From Velocimicrobium porci (lineage in GTDB: Bacteria > Bacillota > Clostridia > Lachnospirales > Lachnospiraceae), in assembly GCF_009696045.1 (NCBI RefSeq), contig NZ_VUMT01000021.1, positions 1-45,335 of the forward strand: 45,335 bases of DNA. The letters are read 5' to 3'. Positions 31,783-41,847 of the stretch are shown piece by piece. The notes under the pieces are model-generated. The model was not told where the DNA came from. It did not search any database and saw only the letters and a list, made by a program, of their open reading frames with translations. The position numbers were made by a program, and so were the translations under genes. Within the stretch, counting starts at the first letter, position 1, and each line of letters opens with the position of its first letter.

Positions 31783-34080
31783 TTATTTTTTAGCTATAAT
31801 CTTGAATGTTAATTTCTTTTCTGGAGCAGCTGCATAACGTCCAATGCCTTTGATAGTGATAGTTGCTGTTCCTATTCCGAGGTTATTTGTATAAGAAACT
31901 ATGTAATCTTTTCCTTTTTTCAAAGTAGTTTTTCCCGCTTTTACTTTGACAGCAGGAGTAATCTTATAACCTGTTAAATTATAAGATTTCTTCGGAATTG
32001 TTGTTTTTGCTTTTGCAAATTGAACAATGTCAGAATGAGCTACTTTATTATGACTTATATTACCATAGTAGGATTCTGCGCAGAAATCGTATATAAAATT
32101 ATTTGCACTTTCTTTTTTCCATTCGAATGGCAATATTAGTTCCTCATTTTTGAAGTCTTTTTGAGTTACCTTATAAGTAGCTTTTTTATTTAATGTTTTT
32201 TTACCATTGCTATAAACGTAGTATGGAATAAGTACGGTACCTGGCTCAAAAGAGTTTTCAAGAATTACTTCGCCCTGTTCTATTATGAAGAATACTTTTT
32301 GTTCTTTTCCGTTTACATTCATGTAAGTATAGTAATCTCCGTAATAGGTATCATAAGCACTGGTGTAAATTGGAGAACCGTTAAAAGTAAGATATTTCGT
32401 AATTGGTGCAGCGCTAAAAGATGAACCATTTAAATTCACCCGATTCTCACTAAGTGCGATATGTTTTCCATCATTTGCTTTTAAGTATACTTTTTCGCCG
32501 GTAAAGGACATGTAATCCTCATTATTGCTTGAAATGGTCAACGTATATTTACCCGTTTTGTTATTATAATGAACGGAAGACTTTGGAATCGTAGCCTGCT
32601 TTGTCTCAACATTATGAGCTATATTGTAAATATAGGCTGCATAATAGTCACTGATTCCTAATTCATTATAGCTGTTTTTAGAAAATGCACCATGATTGCG
32701 GGAATCTTTTTGAGGGTAAAAGAAGGAAAGGGCTTTCTCACCGTGATATTCGCTGTTAGTATCGCCATTACACATTGCAAGTAGAAAATCTTTTTCAAAC
32801 AAATCTGCTTTTAAAGTCTGTGCAGCTTTTACATAATCACGGCAATTAGCAACATTCATCTTTACTGTTGATTTCTTACTCTTTCCATTTGCTTTTGCAT
32901 AGTTGTCAGTGAATTTTATTGTTTGATTTAAGAAGGAATACATTCCCATTAAATCCATGTTCTGATCTATTTCTTTTGCTGTGTAAGCTGCTTTTTCAAA
33001 TGCTGCCTTCAGATTGCTGTCGGCACAGATATGCATCATTGCTTTTGCGAGTTCGTCAAATTCGTTGACACAGCGTGGCATGTAAGACAAGTCGAAAGCA
33101 CCAATTGTAGCATTGACATCATAGTCTTTATTTTTTTTATCTAAATAGTAGTTGCGATAGGCCTGGACTTCGGTTGTTGCAATGTCTTTTCCGCTATAAT
33201 CCCTATGTTCATTGACTGCTTTTGCAAGTTCATCAATAACAGGTGTATAATTCCAGCCATTATCGCCTTCTACGGTCATTGCAGCGATTGCGTAATCGGC
33301 ATGACGCGCTGTCATTGCAAGAGTTTCGAAAGAACCCATCAAACAGGCATCGTATCCGATCATGTCGTATTTTCCATTTGGAATGACATCGGAAGCAGCC
33401 GTTAATGCAGTGTCGATTTCTTTTAAACTTAAAGAATCCATATCTGCCCATTCATCGTTACAAACACCACCTTCCGTACCGCCGCCGTGATCCCAGAATA
33501 CTAAAACGTTGTGTTGATACTGATTCGCGGTGTCTTTTACAAAATCCTCTAATGTGGATGCATCCGCCATTGAGACTACGTTTCTTCCCTCTTTTTTTGC
33601 CACATCAGGATTGTTAGCTCCTTCATCTGCAGAAAGCTGCACCAATGATGGATAAGTAATGGTCTTTCCATCTTGCGTAATTACGTTATCATATTTGATT
33701 TTGTAACGTTGGATATAGTCAGAACTGATGTTTTGAGGATTAATCTTTTTAATTGTTTCATCGGTCATGTGAAGTACATCTTTATAATAGGATTTGATGC
33801 CCTCATCAAAATACCAAGCTTTGCTTCCCCCTGTCTGAAGAGTAACCTGAACATTATCCGGTACATTTTTTGCACTCATAAGTTCCAAAAGGTCAACTGT
33901 TGCTGCACGAAGGTCGGATGGAGATTCCAAAGTAGAACCACACATATAAATCTCAAAATTCCAACCATCAATTGGCGTTGCTGCACGGGCATAACTGCAA
34001 TTTGTAAGTTCTGAAGAAGTAAAAGCCATGCAGGCAACTAAACAGAAACTTAAAACGCGTTTTAGAGTTTGTTTTAACAT
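31783..34080 (-). CDS. Secreted clostripain-family (C11) cysteine peptidase
   Basis: Exported protease of 765 residues. The signal peptide ends near ARAA (31-34). The C11 catalytic domain covers about 40-480. The catalytic His198 is in FWDHGGGTEGG and Cys246 in GYDACLMGSFETLAM, matching clostripain, which cleaves after arginine. Beta-rich domains follow, and the C-terminal 75 residues are an Ig-like unit (TLKKGKDYIVSYTNN, GIGTATITIKGIGRY) common in surface proteins of gut Lachnospiraceae. Substrate specificity and autoprocessing sites are not visible. AAAGGAG stands before the ATG. It is convergent with the Big_2 protein. Confidence 0.9.
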   Translation of the reverse strand: MLKQTLKRVLSFCLVACMAFTSSELTNCSYARAATPIDGWNFEIYMCGSTLESPSDLRAATVDLLELMSAKNVPDNVQVTLQTGGSKAWYFDEGIKSYYKDVLHMTDETIKKINPQNISSDYIQRYKIKYDNVITQDGKTITYPSLVQLSADEGANNPDVAKKEGRNVVSMADASTLEDFVKDTANQYQHNVLVFWDHGGGTEGGVCNDEWADMDSLSLKEIDTALTAASDVIPNGKYDMIGYDACLMGSFETLAMTARHADYAIAAMTVEGDNGWNYTPVIDELAKAVNEHRDYSGKDIATTEVQAYRNYYLDKKNKDYDVNATIGAFDLSYMPRCVNEFDELAKAMMHICADSNLKAAFEKAAYTAKEIDQNMDLMGMYSFLNQTIKFTDNYAKANGKSKKSTVKMNVANCRDYVKAAQTLKADLFEKDFLLAMCNGDTNSEYHGEKALSFFYPQKDSRNHGAFSKNSYNELGISDYYAAYIYNIAHNVETKQATIPKSSVHYNNKTGKYTLTISSNNEDYMSFTGEKVYLKANDGKHIALSENRVNLNGSSFSAAPITKYLTFNGSPIYTSAYDTYYGDYYTYMNVNGKEQKVFFIIEQGEVILENSFEPGTVLIPYYVYSNGKKTLNKKATYKVTQKDFKNEELILPFEWKKESANNFIYDFCAESYYGNISHNKVAHSDIVQFAKAKTTIPKKSYNLTGYKITPAVKVKAGKTTLKKGKDYIVSYTNNLGIGTATITIKGIGRYAAAPEKKLTFKIIAKK

Positions 34081-34213
34081 GTTATCATTCTCCTTTTATA
34101 CTTTAATTTTAAATAAGCCATTTTTATTATAACACTATTAATTGGAAAATAAAATATTATAATGGCACTTTTTTACATAAAATAATTTCCAGAATTTGTT
34201 TTTCTCTAGAGCA

Positions 34214-34242
34214 GAAGATTGTCCCTTTCGTTTGCAATCTTC
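34214..34242. promoter_or_regulatory. Inverted repeat overlapping the gdpP promoter
   Basis: GAAGATTG (34214-34221) and CAATCTTC (34235-34242) form perfect 8-bp arms. The right arm covers half of the -35 element, so this is an operator-like position. Confidence 0.45.
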
Positions 34243-34260
34243 CTTTAAAAATGGTATAAT
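34232..34260 (+). promoter_or_regulatory. Promoter of gdpP-rplI-dnaB
   Basis: TTGCAA (34232-34237) and a perfect TATAAT (34255-34260) with a 17-base spacer. Confidence 0.75.
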
Positions 34261-34327
34261 CAGACTGTTAATGTCTAATATATTGAGATACTAATAAGTA
34301 GGCAGTATCTTATTATGGAGAGAAAAA

Positions 34328-36385
34328 ATGAAAAAGAAAGTGAGAATAAAGGGAAAACTTAAGTCCTATCTGCAATGGCCTATCTTTTTAACACCGCTGT
34401 TGATTTGTATGAATATCAGCATGTTTTTTGTCAATGTAAAGGCTGGTATTCTAATGGCTGTATATACTTTTATCTATCTTGTAATTGCAAGTGTTATATT
34501 TGTATATAAGAGAACAGCTGTATTAGGTGATTTGGTTCGTTATGCCGCGGACTATGGAAAGGTACAGAAGCAGTTACTTCGCGAGATGGCACTTCCTTAT
34601 GGAATATTAGATGTGGAAGGTCATTTGCTGTGGGGCAATGATGAATTTCTAAGCGTGATTTCAGATGAAAAAGCGGCAAGGAAATCAATCAAAAATGTAA
34701 TCCCTGGATTAGAAACGGACCTTTTGCCAAAGACGGAGCAGGACGAAGAACTCCACCTTGTAATTGATGAGCGTTATTATAAAGTAATTATGCGGCGGAT
34801 TATATTACAAGAAGGAGAAGAGAATGCGAAAGGTCTTGGAAAAGAGCTGGAACGGTTTTGTGACAGCAGTTGCCTAATCAGTATATATTTACATGACGAA
34901 ACCGATATTTTATCAGGACTTCAAGAAATCAAAAATCAGAAATTGATTGCTGGTCTTCTGTATATTGATAATTATGAGGAAGCGCTAGATACAGTTGACG
35001 AGGTAAGACGTTCGCTATTAATTGCACTTGTAGACCGAAAAATTAATAAGTATATGCAAAGTATTGATGCAATCGCAAAGAAGCTGGAAAAAGATAAGTA
35101 TATTTTTGTATTTCAAAACCGGTATTTGGAGAAGCTTCGTGAGGATAAATTTTCAATATTAGAAGAGGTTCGTTCTGTTAATATTGGAAATGATATGGCA
35201 GTTACAATCAGTCTTGGTCTGGGAGTAAATGGAGAAACTTATACCCAGGCTTATGAATATGCGAGAGCAGCAATTGATTTGGCATTAGGTCGAGGTGGCG
35301 ATCAGGCAGTTATTAAAGAAGGAGACCGTATTTCCTATTATGGAGGAAAGAGTATTCAGGTTGAAAAAAATACAAGAGTAAAGGCAAGAGTAAAAGCTCA
35401 TGCGTTAAGAGAGTTAATTGAAGCAAAGGAAGAAGTATTTATTATGGGACATTCTTTAGGGGATGTAGATTCTTTTGGAGCTTCGATTGGAATCTATCGT
35501 GCAGCAAAAACTTTGGGTAAAAAAGCACACATTGTAATCAATGAGGTGAGTAGTTCTGTTCGGCCAATTATGGACCGGTTTCTTGATAATCCGGATTATG
35601 AAGAGGATATGATTATTTCCGGTGAACGGGCGATTGAGAAAGTAAATAAAAATATGTTACTTGTAATTGTTGATGTAAATCGTCCGAGTTATACGGAATG
35701 CAGGGAATTAATTGACTTAACAAATACCGTTGTAATACTGGACCATCATAGAAGAACGGATGAAGCGATTGAGCATGCCGTGTTATCTTATATTGAGCCG
35801 TATGCTTCCTCTGCATGTGAAATGGTTGCAGAAATATTGCAGTATATTGCAGATAATCTAAAATTAAAGCAGGCGGAAGCCGATGCAATGTATGCGGGAA
35901 TCATGATTGATACAAACAATTTCCTTACCAAAACAGGAGTAAGGACATTTGAGGCTGCTGCTTATTTAAGAAGACATGGAGCTGACGTGACAAGAATTCG
36001 AAAAGGATTCCGAAGTGAAATGATTGAGTATAAAGTAAAGGCAGAGGCAATTCAGCAGACAGAAGTCTATATGGATTGCTATGCAATTACAGTATGTGCA
36101 GGAAAGGGCACAGAAAGTCCAACCATTTTAGGGGCACAGGTTGCTAACGAATTATTGGATATTCAAGGAATTAAGGCTTCCTTTGTATTAACAGAATACA
36201 ATGACAAGATATACATTAGTGCAAGGTCGATTGACGAATTAAATGTACAGGTTGTTATGGAAAAGTTAGGCGGCGGAGGTCACTTAAGTGTTGCAGGTGC
36301 ACAATTGGAAAACTGCACGATAGAAGAGGCAAAGGAAATTGTGCGGGGTACTTTAAGGAAGATGAATGAGGAAGGAGAATTATAA
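34328..36385 (+). CDS. gdpP: Cyclic-di-AMP phosphodiesterase GdpP (YybT)
   Basis: Membrane-anchored enzyme that hydrolyses cyclic di-AMP, 685 residues. Two helices occupy about 17-60. A PAS-like region (about 85-160) is followed by a degenerate GGDEF domain (about 200-335), in which the GGDEF loop is replaced near [13 protein letters not shown]. The DHH domain has H375, D379 and D381 ([13 protein letters not shown]), D449 (IVDVNRPS) and the DHH triad 472-474. The DHHA1 end has [13 protein letters not shown]. All catalytic residues are present. The order gdpP-rplI-dnaB equals yybT-rplI-dnaC of Bacillus. Confidence 0.95.
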   Translation: MKKKVRIKGKLKSYLQWPIFLTPLLICMNISMFFVNVKAGILMAVYTFIYLVIASVIFVYKRTAVLGDLVRYAADYGKVQKQLLREMALPYGILDVEGHLLWGNDEFLSVISDEKAARKSIKNVIPGLETDLLPKTEQDEELHLVIDERYYKVIMRRIILQEGEENAKGLGKELERFCDSSCLISIYLHDETDILSGLQEIKNQKLIAGLLYIDNYEEALDTVDEVRRSLLIALVDRKINKYMQSIDAIAKKLEKDKYIFVFQNRYLEKLREDKFSILEEVRSVNIGNDMAVTISLGLGVNGETYTQAYEYARAAIDLALGRGGDQAVIKEGDRISYYGGKSIQVEKNTRVKARVKAHALRELIEAKEEVFIMGHSLGDVDSFGASIGIYRAAKTLGKKAHIVINEVSSSVRPIMDRFLDNPDYEEDMIISGERAIEKVNKNMLLVIVDVNRPSYTECRELIDLTNTVVILDHHRRTDEAIEHAVLSYIEPYASSACEMVAEILQYIADNLKLKQAEADAMYAGIMIDTNNFLTKTGVRTFEAAAYLRRHGADVTRIRKGFRSEMIEYKVKAEAIQQTEVYMDCYAITVCAGKGTESPTILGAQVANELLDIQGIKASFVLTEYNDKIYISARSIDELNVQVVMEKLGGGGHLSVAGAQLENCTIEEAKEIVRGTLRKMNEEGEL

Positions 36386-36387
36386 TA

Positions 36388-36834
36388 ATGGAAGTTATTT
36401 TATTAGAAGATGTAAAATCACTTGGAAAAAAAGGTGAAAAGGTAAAAGTAAATGATGGCTATGCAAGAAATTTTATATTGAAAAAAAATTTAGGAATAGA
36501 AGCTACTGCTAAGAATCTAAACGATTTAAAACTTCAAAAGGCAAATGAAGAAAAAATTGCAAAAGAACAGTTAGAACAGGCACAGACATTTGCAAAAGAA
36601 TTATCAGAAAAAAAAGTTGAATTAAAGATTAAAGCAGGGAAGGATGGAAGAAGCTTCGGTTCGGTTTCAACAAAGGAAATTGCTTTGGCAGCAAAAGAAC
36701 AGTTAGGATATGATATTGATAAAAAGAAAATGCAGCTGGCAGATCCAATTAAAAGTGCTGGTACCTTTAACGTCCCAATCAAATTACATCCAAAGGTAGT
36801 TGGTGAATTGAAAGTACATGTATCAGAAGTTTAG
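36388..36834 (+). CDS. rplI: 50S ribosomal protein L9
   Basis: L9, 148 residues, with an N-terminal RNA-binding domain ([35 protein letters not shown]), a long connecting helix and a C-terminal domain ([19 protein letters not shown]). It starts three bases after gdpP stops; GAAGGAGA within the gdpP end is its ribosome binding site. The charged central helix is typical. Confidence 0.97.
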   Translation: MEVILLEDVKSLGKKGEKVKVNDGYARNFILKKNLGIEATAKNLNDLKLQKANEEKIAKEQLEQAQTFAKELSEKKVELKIKAGKDGRSFGSVSTKEIALAAKEQLGYDIDKKKMQLADPIKSAGTFNVPIKLHPKVVGELKVHVSEV

Positions 36835-36854
36835 AAAGGAAGTTTTTCAATCTG

Positions 36855-38192
36855 ATGGATGAAGCGTTAATTAAAAAAATTCTTCCGCATAGCGTAGAAG
36901 CTGAGCAGTCTGTAATCGGCTCTATGATTATGGACAGAGATGCGATTACGACAGCATCTGAGATTTTAATATCAGAGGATTTTTATCAAAATCAATATGG
37001 TGTATTATTTGACGCAATGGTGGAATTATATAACGAGGGTCAACCGGTTGATCTGGTAACATTGCAAAATCGATTAAAAGAAAAAGAAGTTCCACCGGAA
37101 TTGAGCAGTCTGGAATTTATAAGAGATTTAATTAGTTCTGTTCCTACTTCTGCAAATGTAAAGTATTATTCTAATATTGTAAAAGAAAAGGCCATCCTCA
37201 GGCGTTTAATAAAAATAACAGAGGGAATTGCGAATGAATGTTATTTAAATAAGGAGCCGGTTGATGCTATTTTAGAGGATACAGAAAAGCAGATTTTTGA
37301 TGTCATTCAAAATAAATCATCAGGGGATTTTGTCAGTATTGACAAGATTGTGCTTCAATCCTTAGAAAGTATTGAAGCAGCTTCGAAAAGTAAAGGAAGC
37401 GTAACCGGAGTTGCAACTGGTTTTTACGATTTAGACTATAAGACTGCAGGATTGCAGCCGTCTGACTTAATTCTTGTTGCAGCCAGACCATCTATGGGAA
37501 AGACAGCCTTTGTATTAAATATAGCAGAGCATGTAGCTATAAAATCGAAAACGACAACGGCAATCTTTAGTCTGGAAATGTCAAAAGACCAGCTCGTAAA
37601 ACGTATGCTTGCAATGAATTCTAAGGTAGATTCCCAAGCAATTCGGAGTGGAGAACTCAATGACGATGATTGGACAAAGCTGGTCGAAAGTGTTAAGGTA
37701 ATTGGAAATTCGAATCTGATTATTGATGATACACCGGGAATTTCAATCTCAGATTTACGTTCAAAGTGTAGAAAATACAAACTGGAGCATAAGCTCGGCT
37801 TAGTTATTATCGATTACCTTCAGCTTATGACAGGCAATCGTAAAAGTGAATCAAGACAACAGGAAGTATCGGATATTTCACGCTCCCTAAAGGCGCTGGC
37901 AAGGGAAATTAATGCACCAATTATTGCATTATCTCAGTTAAGTCGTGCGGTGGAACAAAGACCGGATAAACGACCAATGCTTTCGGATCTTCGTGAATCC
38001 GGTGCGATTGAACAGGATGCCGATGTTGTTATGTTTATTTACAGAGATGATTATTATAACCATGATACAGAGGAGCCGGGCGTAGCAGAGATTATTATCG
38101 GAAAACAGAGAAATGGTCCTACAGGAACGGTAAAATTAGGGTGGCAGTCACAATTTACAAAATTTGTTAACTTGGAACGAAGCTATAGTTAA
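36855..38192 (+). CDS. dnaB: Replicative DNA helicase
   Basis: Hexameric replication-fork helicase, 445 residues; the Bacillus name is dnaC. The N-terminal domain (about 8-110) begins PHSVEAEQSVIGSMI. The RecA-like domain has Walker A RPSMGKTAF, Walker B LGLVIIDYLQLM, and motif SRSLKALAREINAPIIALSQ. The late GKQRNGPTGTVKL is also diagnostic. No intein interrupts it. It follows rplI by 20 bases in the same operon. Confidence 0.97.
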   Translation: MDEALIKKILPHSVEAEQSVIGSMIMDRDAITTASEILISEDFYQNQYGVLFDAMVELYNEGQPVDLVTLQNRLKEKEVPPELSSLEFIRDLISSVPTSANVKYYSNIVKEKAILRRLIKITEGIANECYLNKEPVDAILEDTEKQIFDVIQNKSSGDFVSIDKIVLQSLESIEAASKSKGSVTGVATGFYDLDYKTAGLQPSDLILVAARPSMGKTAFVLNIAEHVAIKSKTTTAIFSLEMSKDQLVKRMLAMNSKVDSQAIRSGELNDDDWTKLVESVKVIGNSNLIIDDTPGISISDLRSKCRKYKLEHKLGLVIIDYLQLMTGNRKSESRQQEVSDISRSLKALAREINAPIIALSQLSRAVEQRPDKRPMLSDLRESGAIEQDADVVMFIYRDDYYNHDTEEPGVAEIIIGKQRNGPTGTVKLGWQSQFTKFVNLERSYS

Positions 38193-38220
38193 AATAGATT
38201 GAGAAAAGAGTATTGCAATT

Positions 38221-39792
38221 ATGTCATATACAGCACTTTATAGAAAGTTCCGCCCAAAAGGATTTGAAGATGTAAAAGGGCAGGAGCATATTGTAACAAC
38301 TTTAAAAAACCAGATTGAAGCAGACCGAATCGGACATGCGTATTTGTTTTGTGGAACAAGAGGAACCGGTAAAACGACAGTTGCAAAGATATTGGCGAAA
38401 GCAGTTAATTGTGAACATCCGATTGATGGAAGTCCGTGCAATGAATGTAAGATATGTCAGTCAATTAATAATCAGACATCGATGAATGTAATTGAGATTG
38501 ATGCGGCTTCGAACAATGGTGTGGATAATATAAGAGAGATTGTGGAGGAAGTGCAATATTCTCCTACGGAAGGAAAATATAAGGTGTATATTATTGATGA
38601 GGTGCATATGCTTTCAACAGGAGCATTTAATGCGCTTTTAAAAACCTTGGAAGAACCTCCGTCTTATGTTATATTTATACTTGCAACAACAGAAGTACAC
38701 AAAATACCAATTACAATTTTATCACGCTGTCAGCGTTACGACTTTAAAAGAATTTCAATTGATGTAATTGCAGACAGACTAAAGGAATTGGTACAGAAAG
38801 AAAATGTAACTGCTGAAGAAAAGGCAATTCGTTATGTCGCTAAGGCTGCAGATGGTTCTATGCGTGATGCGTTAAGTCTGCTTGACCAGTGTATTGCATT
38901 TTATCTTGGACAGGAGCTTACTTATGACCGTGTATTAGAAGTTTTAGGTGCTGTTGATACAGAAATTTTTGGTCAGATGTTTCAATATATTAATACGGGT
39001 CAGGTTGTTCCTGCATTAGAGCTTTTAGAACGCCTGGTGATGGAAGGCAGGGAGCTTAGTCAGTTTATTATAGACTTTACGTGGTATTTGAGAAATCTGT
39101 TATTAATTAAAACTTCTGAAGAGGCTGATGACATTGTAGATGCGTCTACCGAACAGTTAAAACAATTAGTACATGAGGCTAAACTTGCAGAGAGTGAAAC
39201 ATTGATGAGATACATTCGCGTGTTATCGGAGCTATCAAATCAGATAAAATATGCGACACAAAAGAGAGTATTGGTTGAAATAGGTATTATAAAGCTTTGT
39301 AAGCCTTCCATGGAAACAAATTATGATTCTATTTTGGATAGAATCCGAGTGCTTGAAAAAGCACTTGAGGAAGGTAGGATACCGATTGCTAAAGAACCTA
39401 TCATGACTCCAGTGGCAGTGGAAAAAGAGGAGGGAGAACAGATAGAAGAAACACCCTTATATCCTCTCGCAATTCCAGAGGAATTGCGTTCTTTAGCAGA
39501 AAACTGGCATGCGATTCTTGGAAGACTTCCGGGAGCGGTCCGATCAATGATGGGAAGTGCGATACCAACAGCGGGTGAAGGAAGTACGTTGCTTCTTATG
39601 TTCCGAGATGAGTTAGAGAAAAACTTTATTGATAGCGGTACACACGTTGAAGATATCAAACAGGCGATTAGGGAGTGTATACAAAAAGAGGTTGCTGTAG
39701 AAACAAGATATATCAGTGAACAACAAGAATCTGCCGATTCCGGCATAGACTTGACAAAAATTATAAAAATGAAGATTGAATATGAAGATTAA
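38221..39792 (+). CDS. dnaX: DNA polymerase III subunit gamma/tau
   Basis: Clamp-loader ATPase, 523 residues. Walker A GTRGTGKTTVAKI (about 42-54), a zinc module of cysteines (CEHPIDGSPCNECKIC), Walker B YIIDEVHML, and sensor 1 LATTEVHKIP followed by the SRC arginine finger (ILSRCQRYDF). The tau-specific tail is short. Only a poor ribosome binding site precedes the ATG, so it may depend on read-through from dnaB. The dnaX-ybaB-recR order is conserved in Bacillota. Confidence 0.96.
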   Translation: MSYTALYRKFRPKGFEDVKGQEHIVTTLKNQIEADRIGHAYLFCGTRGTGKTTVAKILAKAVNCEHPIDGSPCNECKICQSINNQTSMNVIEIDAASNNGVDNIREIVEEVQYSPTEGKYKVYIIDEVHMLSTGAFNALLKTLEEPPSYVIFILATTEVHKIPITILSRCQRYDFKRISIDVIADRLKELVQKENVTAEEKAIRYVAKAADGSMRDALSLLDQCIAFYLGQELTYDRVLEVLGAVDTEIFGQMFQYINTGQVVPALELLERLVMEGRELSQFIIDFTWYLRNLLLIKTSEEADDIVDASTEQLKQLVHEAKLAESETLMRYIRVLSELSNQIKYATQKRVLVEIGIIKLCKPSMETNYDSILDRIRVLEKALEEGRIPIAKEPIMTPVAVEKEEGEQIEETPLYPLAIPEELRSLAENWHAILGRLPGAVRSMMGSAIPTAGEGSTLLLMFRDELEKNFIDSGTHVEDIKQAIRECIQKEVAVETRYISEQQESADSGIDLTKIIKMKIEYED

Positions 39793-39809
39793 AGGAGGAC
39801 ATTATTAAC

Positions 39810-40163
39810 ATGGCAAAACGCGGTGGATTTCCAGGAGGAATGCCTGGTAATATGAGCAATTTAATGAAACAGGCACAAAAAATGCAACGTCAGATGGAAG
39901 AAAAAACAAAAGAATTAGAAGAAAAAGAATATGAAGCAACAGCAGGTGGTGGAGCTGTAAAGGTTGTTGTATCCGGAAAAAAAGAAGTTGTTTCTGTAAA
40001 ATTAGCAGAAGAAGTTGTTGACCCAGATGACATTGAGATGTTAGAAGATTTGATTGTTGCAGCTACAAATGAAGCACTTCGTGCAATGGAAGAAGACAGC
40101 AATAGTATTATGGGTGCCATTGCAGGAGGACTTGGTGGACTAGGCGGAGGCTTGCCTTTCTAA
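39810..40163 (+). CDS. YbaB/EbfC family nucleoid-associated protein
   Basis: DNA-binding protein of 117 residues, homodimeric in characterised members. A glycine/methionine-rich N-terminus ([20 protein letters not shown]) is followed by the conserved helix and strands ([40 protein letters not shown]). The C-terminus is glycine-rich. AAAGGAGG precedes it, and its last base is the first base of the recR start codon. Confidence 0.95.
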   Translation: MAKRGGFPGGMPGNMSNLMKQAQKMQRQMEEKTKELEEKEYEATAGGGAVKVVVSGKKEVVSVKLAEEVVDPDDIEMLEDLIVAATNEALRAMEEDSNSIMGAIAGGLGGLGGGLPF

Positions 40164-40759
40164 TGGATTATTATAGTTCACAGATAAGCAAGCTGATAGA
40201 AGAGTTATCAAGACTTCCGGGAATTGGAGCAAAGTCTGCACAGAGATTGGCATTTCATATTATAAACATGCCAAAGGAGCAGGTTGAACAGCTTTCTTCT
40301 ACGATATTAGAGGCGAAGCAGAAGGTGCAATATTGTAAGGTATGCTGTACTTTGACTGATCAGGAAGTTTGTCCAATCTGCAGTAGCGAAAAAAGAAATA
40401 AGAAGCAAATTATGGTAGTCGAGAACCCGAGAGATTTAGCAGCCTATGAAAAGACTCAGAAGTTCGAAGGTGTTTACCATGTTCTTCATGGTGCGATATC
40501 TCCGATGCTTGGAATTGGTCCCGGGGATATCCGTCTGAAGGAGCTTATGACTCGGTTGCAGGGAGATATAGAGGAAGTAATTATTGCTACTAATTCCAGC
40601 CTGGAAGGAGAAACAACGGCAATGTATATAAGTAAATTAATAAAACCGATAGGAATTAAAGTAAGCCGTATTGCAAGTGGAGTGCCGGTTGGAGGCGACT
40701 TGGAGTATATTGATGAGATAACTTTGCTAAGAGCTTTAGAGGGACGCATCGAATTGTAA
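40163..40759 (+). CDS. recR: Recombination mediator RecR
   Basis: Repair protein that loads RecA at gaps together with RecO, 198 residues. The N-terminal helix-hairpin-helix is [15 protein letters not shown] (about 18-32). A C4 zinc finger follows ([16 protein letters not shown]). The Toprim domain starts at [15 protein letters not shown] and includes [19 protein letters not shown]. The C-terminal Walker-like [15 protein letters not shown] is typical. Its start overlaps the ybaB stop, so translation is coupled. Confidence 0.96.
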   Translation: MDYYSSQISKLIEELSRLPGIGAKSAQRLAFHIINMPKEQVEQLSSTILEAKQKVQYCKVCCTLTDQEVCPICSSEKRNKKQIMVVENPRDLAAYEKTQKFEGVYHVLHGAISPMLGIGPGDIRLKELMTRLQGDIEEVIIATNSSLEGETTAMYISKLIKPIGIKVSRIASGVPVGGDLEYIDEITLLRALEGRIEL

Positions 40760-40777
40760 AAAATAGAAAAATACAGA

Positions 40778-40825
40778 TAAATAATAAGGACGGTGACATG
40801 GGAGTTGTCATCGTCCTATTTATTT
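40778..40825 (+). terminator. Terminator of dnaX-ybaB-recR
   Basis: AGGACG and TGACA (40787-40798) pair with TGTCA and CGTCCT (40806-40816) with one wobble, extended by flanking A/T pairs. The rest of 40826-40987 shows no gene or clear signal. Confidence 0.75.
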
Positions 40826-40987
40826 AATGAGAGGGGGAGAGTAATCAAAATTATGAAAACCTCTTACAACAAATAGTATAGATTATAAATATGACCAAAG
40901 TGTGTATAGATAATTAAAAAATACTGAAGAAACTGACTATTTATTAAAAAAAATCTTAACAAAAAATAAACAGAGTGCGTTTTATCT

Positions 40988-41572
40988 CTATACGGAGTGC
41001 TTTATTATAGAGTATTTAATTCCATAGCATATAAAATCTGCTAATTGCATAACGATATTAAGCCGAGTTGTCTGTAACAGCATATTGTTTAATAGTCCAG
41101 ATATATTCACAATTCCGGTAATAAAAATATCGCCAACGCAAGGGAGTTCTTTGTCAACGCCAATTCCCGGATAAAGTGCACCTTCTCCTAAGGTAATAAA
41201 TCCAAGATGTTTGTCTGTGCCAAGAGAAGCATCAACAGCAATAACAAGAGAATCTTTATGATTTTTTTTAATCTTATTTACGGTTTTTTGAAGATTTTTC
41301 GCATGTACCGGTTCAGATAAAGTTCCATAGATGGTTAGATTTGGATAATTAAACTGAGATAACTTATAGCCTATGATAGGACCAAGGCTATCGCCAGTAG
41401 CACGGTCAGAACCAATACATAATAAAACAACTTCTGTTTTTTGACTGCTCTTTTTTTGGATAAGAGAAGAAAGTGTTTTGCAGAAATCAAAAACAGAGTG
41501 TTTCTCATTTGGATTATAATAATATATTTTCGACTTTTTTATAGTGTCGTTATTTAATATTGTCTGTGGCAT
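40988..41572 (-). CDS. yyaC: YyaC family sporulation protein
   Basis: Protein of 194 residues from ATG 41572, six bases after AAGGAGG; the longer frame starts before this site. It resembles the YyaC/GPR fold: VVLLCIGSDRATGDSLGPIIG, VIAVDASLGTDKHLGFITLGEGAL and GVDKELPCVGDIFITGIV. YyaC is a forespore-expressed protein related to the germination protease and hydrogenase maturation peptidases, with an uncertain role. A sigma-F-like promoter lies upstream on the same strand. It supports a spore-forming host. Confidence 0.88.
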   Translation of the reverse strand: MPQTILNNDTIKKSKIYYYNPNEKHSVFDFCKTLSSLIQKKSSQKTEVVLLCIGSDRATGDSLGPIIGYKLSQFNYPNLTIYGTLSEPVHAKNLQKTVNKIKKNHKDSLVIAVDASLGTDKHLGFITLGEGALYPGIGVDKELPCVGDIFITGIVNISGLLNNMLLQTTRLNIVMQLADFICYGIKYSIIKHSV

Positions 41573-41606
41573 ATGAGCCTCCTTGTCCATTTCTATTTTG
41601 TCTATA

Positions 41607-41635
41607 TCTATTCCCAGTTATGGAAATAATTACAC
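41607..41635 (-). promoter_or_regulatory. Sigma-F-like promoter of yyaC
   Basis: On the minus strand GTGTA (41631-41635), a 15-base spacer, and GGGAATAGA (41607-41615) fit GYATA / GGnnAnAnT with one mismatch in each element. Confidence 0.5.
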
Positions 41636-41778
41636 ATAATGTTAAAAAATTTTATCGCATATTTGGACAAGATAAGGAAGAAAAAGGCATAAACAAGAAA
41701 AAAATAGAAAGAAAAAAGAAAAATTTTAACATATCAGGCAGAGAAAAAGAGAGCGATTTTCAAATAAAGATTGCCATT

Positions 41779-41806
41779 TTGACAAAAGGTGCAATTTTCT
41801 TATGAT
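41779..41806 (+). promoter_or_regulatory. Promoter of the LysM-DUF5711-CvpA operon
   Basis: TTGACA (41779-41784) and TATGAT (41801-41806) with a 16-base spacer. Confidence 0.7.
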
Positions 41807-41847
41807 ATTATGTCCTCGTAAATAGAAAGAGAGGAAGGTATTATCAT

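Noticed and set aside
33205-34014. Several plus-strand frames inside the clostripain gene
   Set aside because: They are antisense shadows of a well-supported protease gene, and their translations have no family features.
41560-41805. Plus-strand open frame between yyaC and the LysM gene
   Set aside because: It overlaps the start of yyaC in opposite orientation, has no ribosome binding site at any ATG, is extremely Lys-rich by AT bias, and contains the promoter of the next operon.
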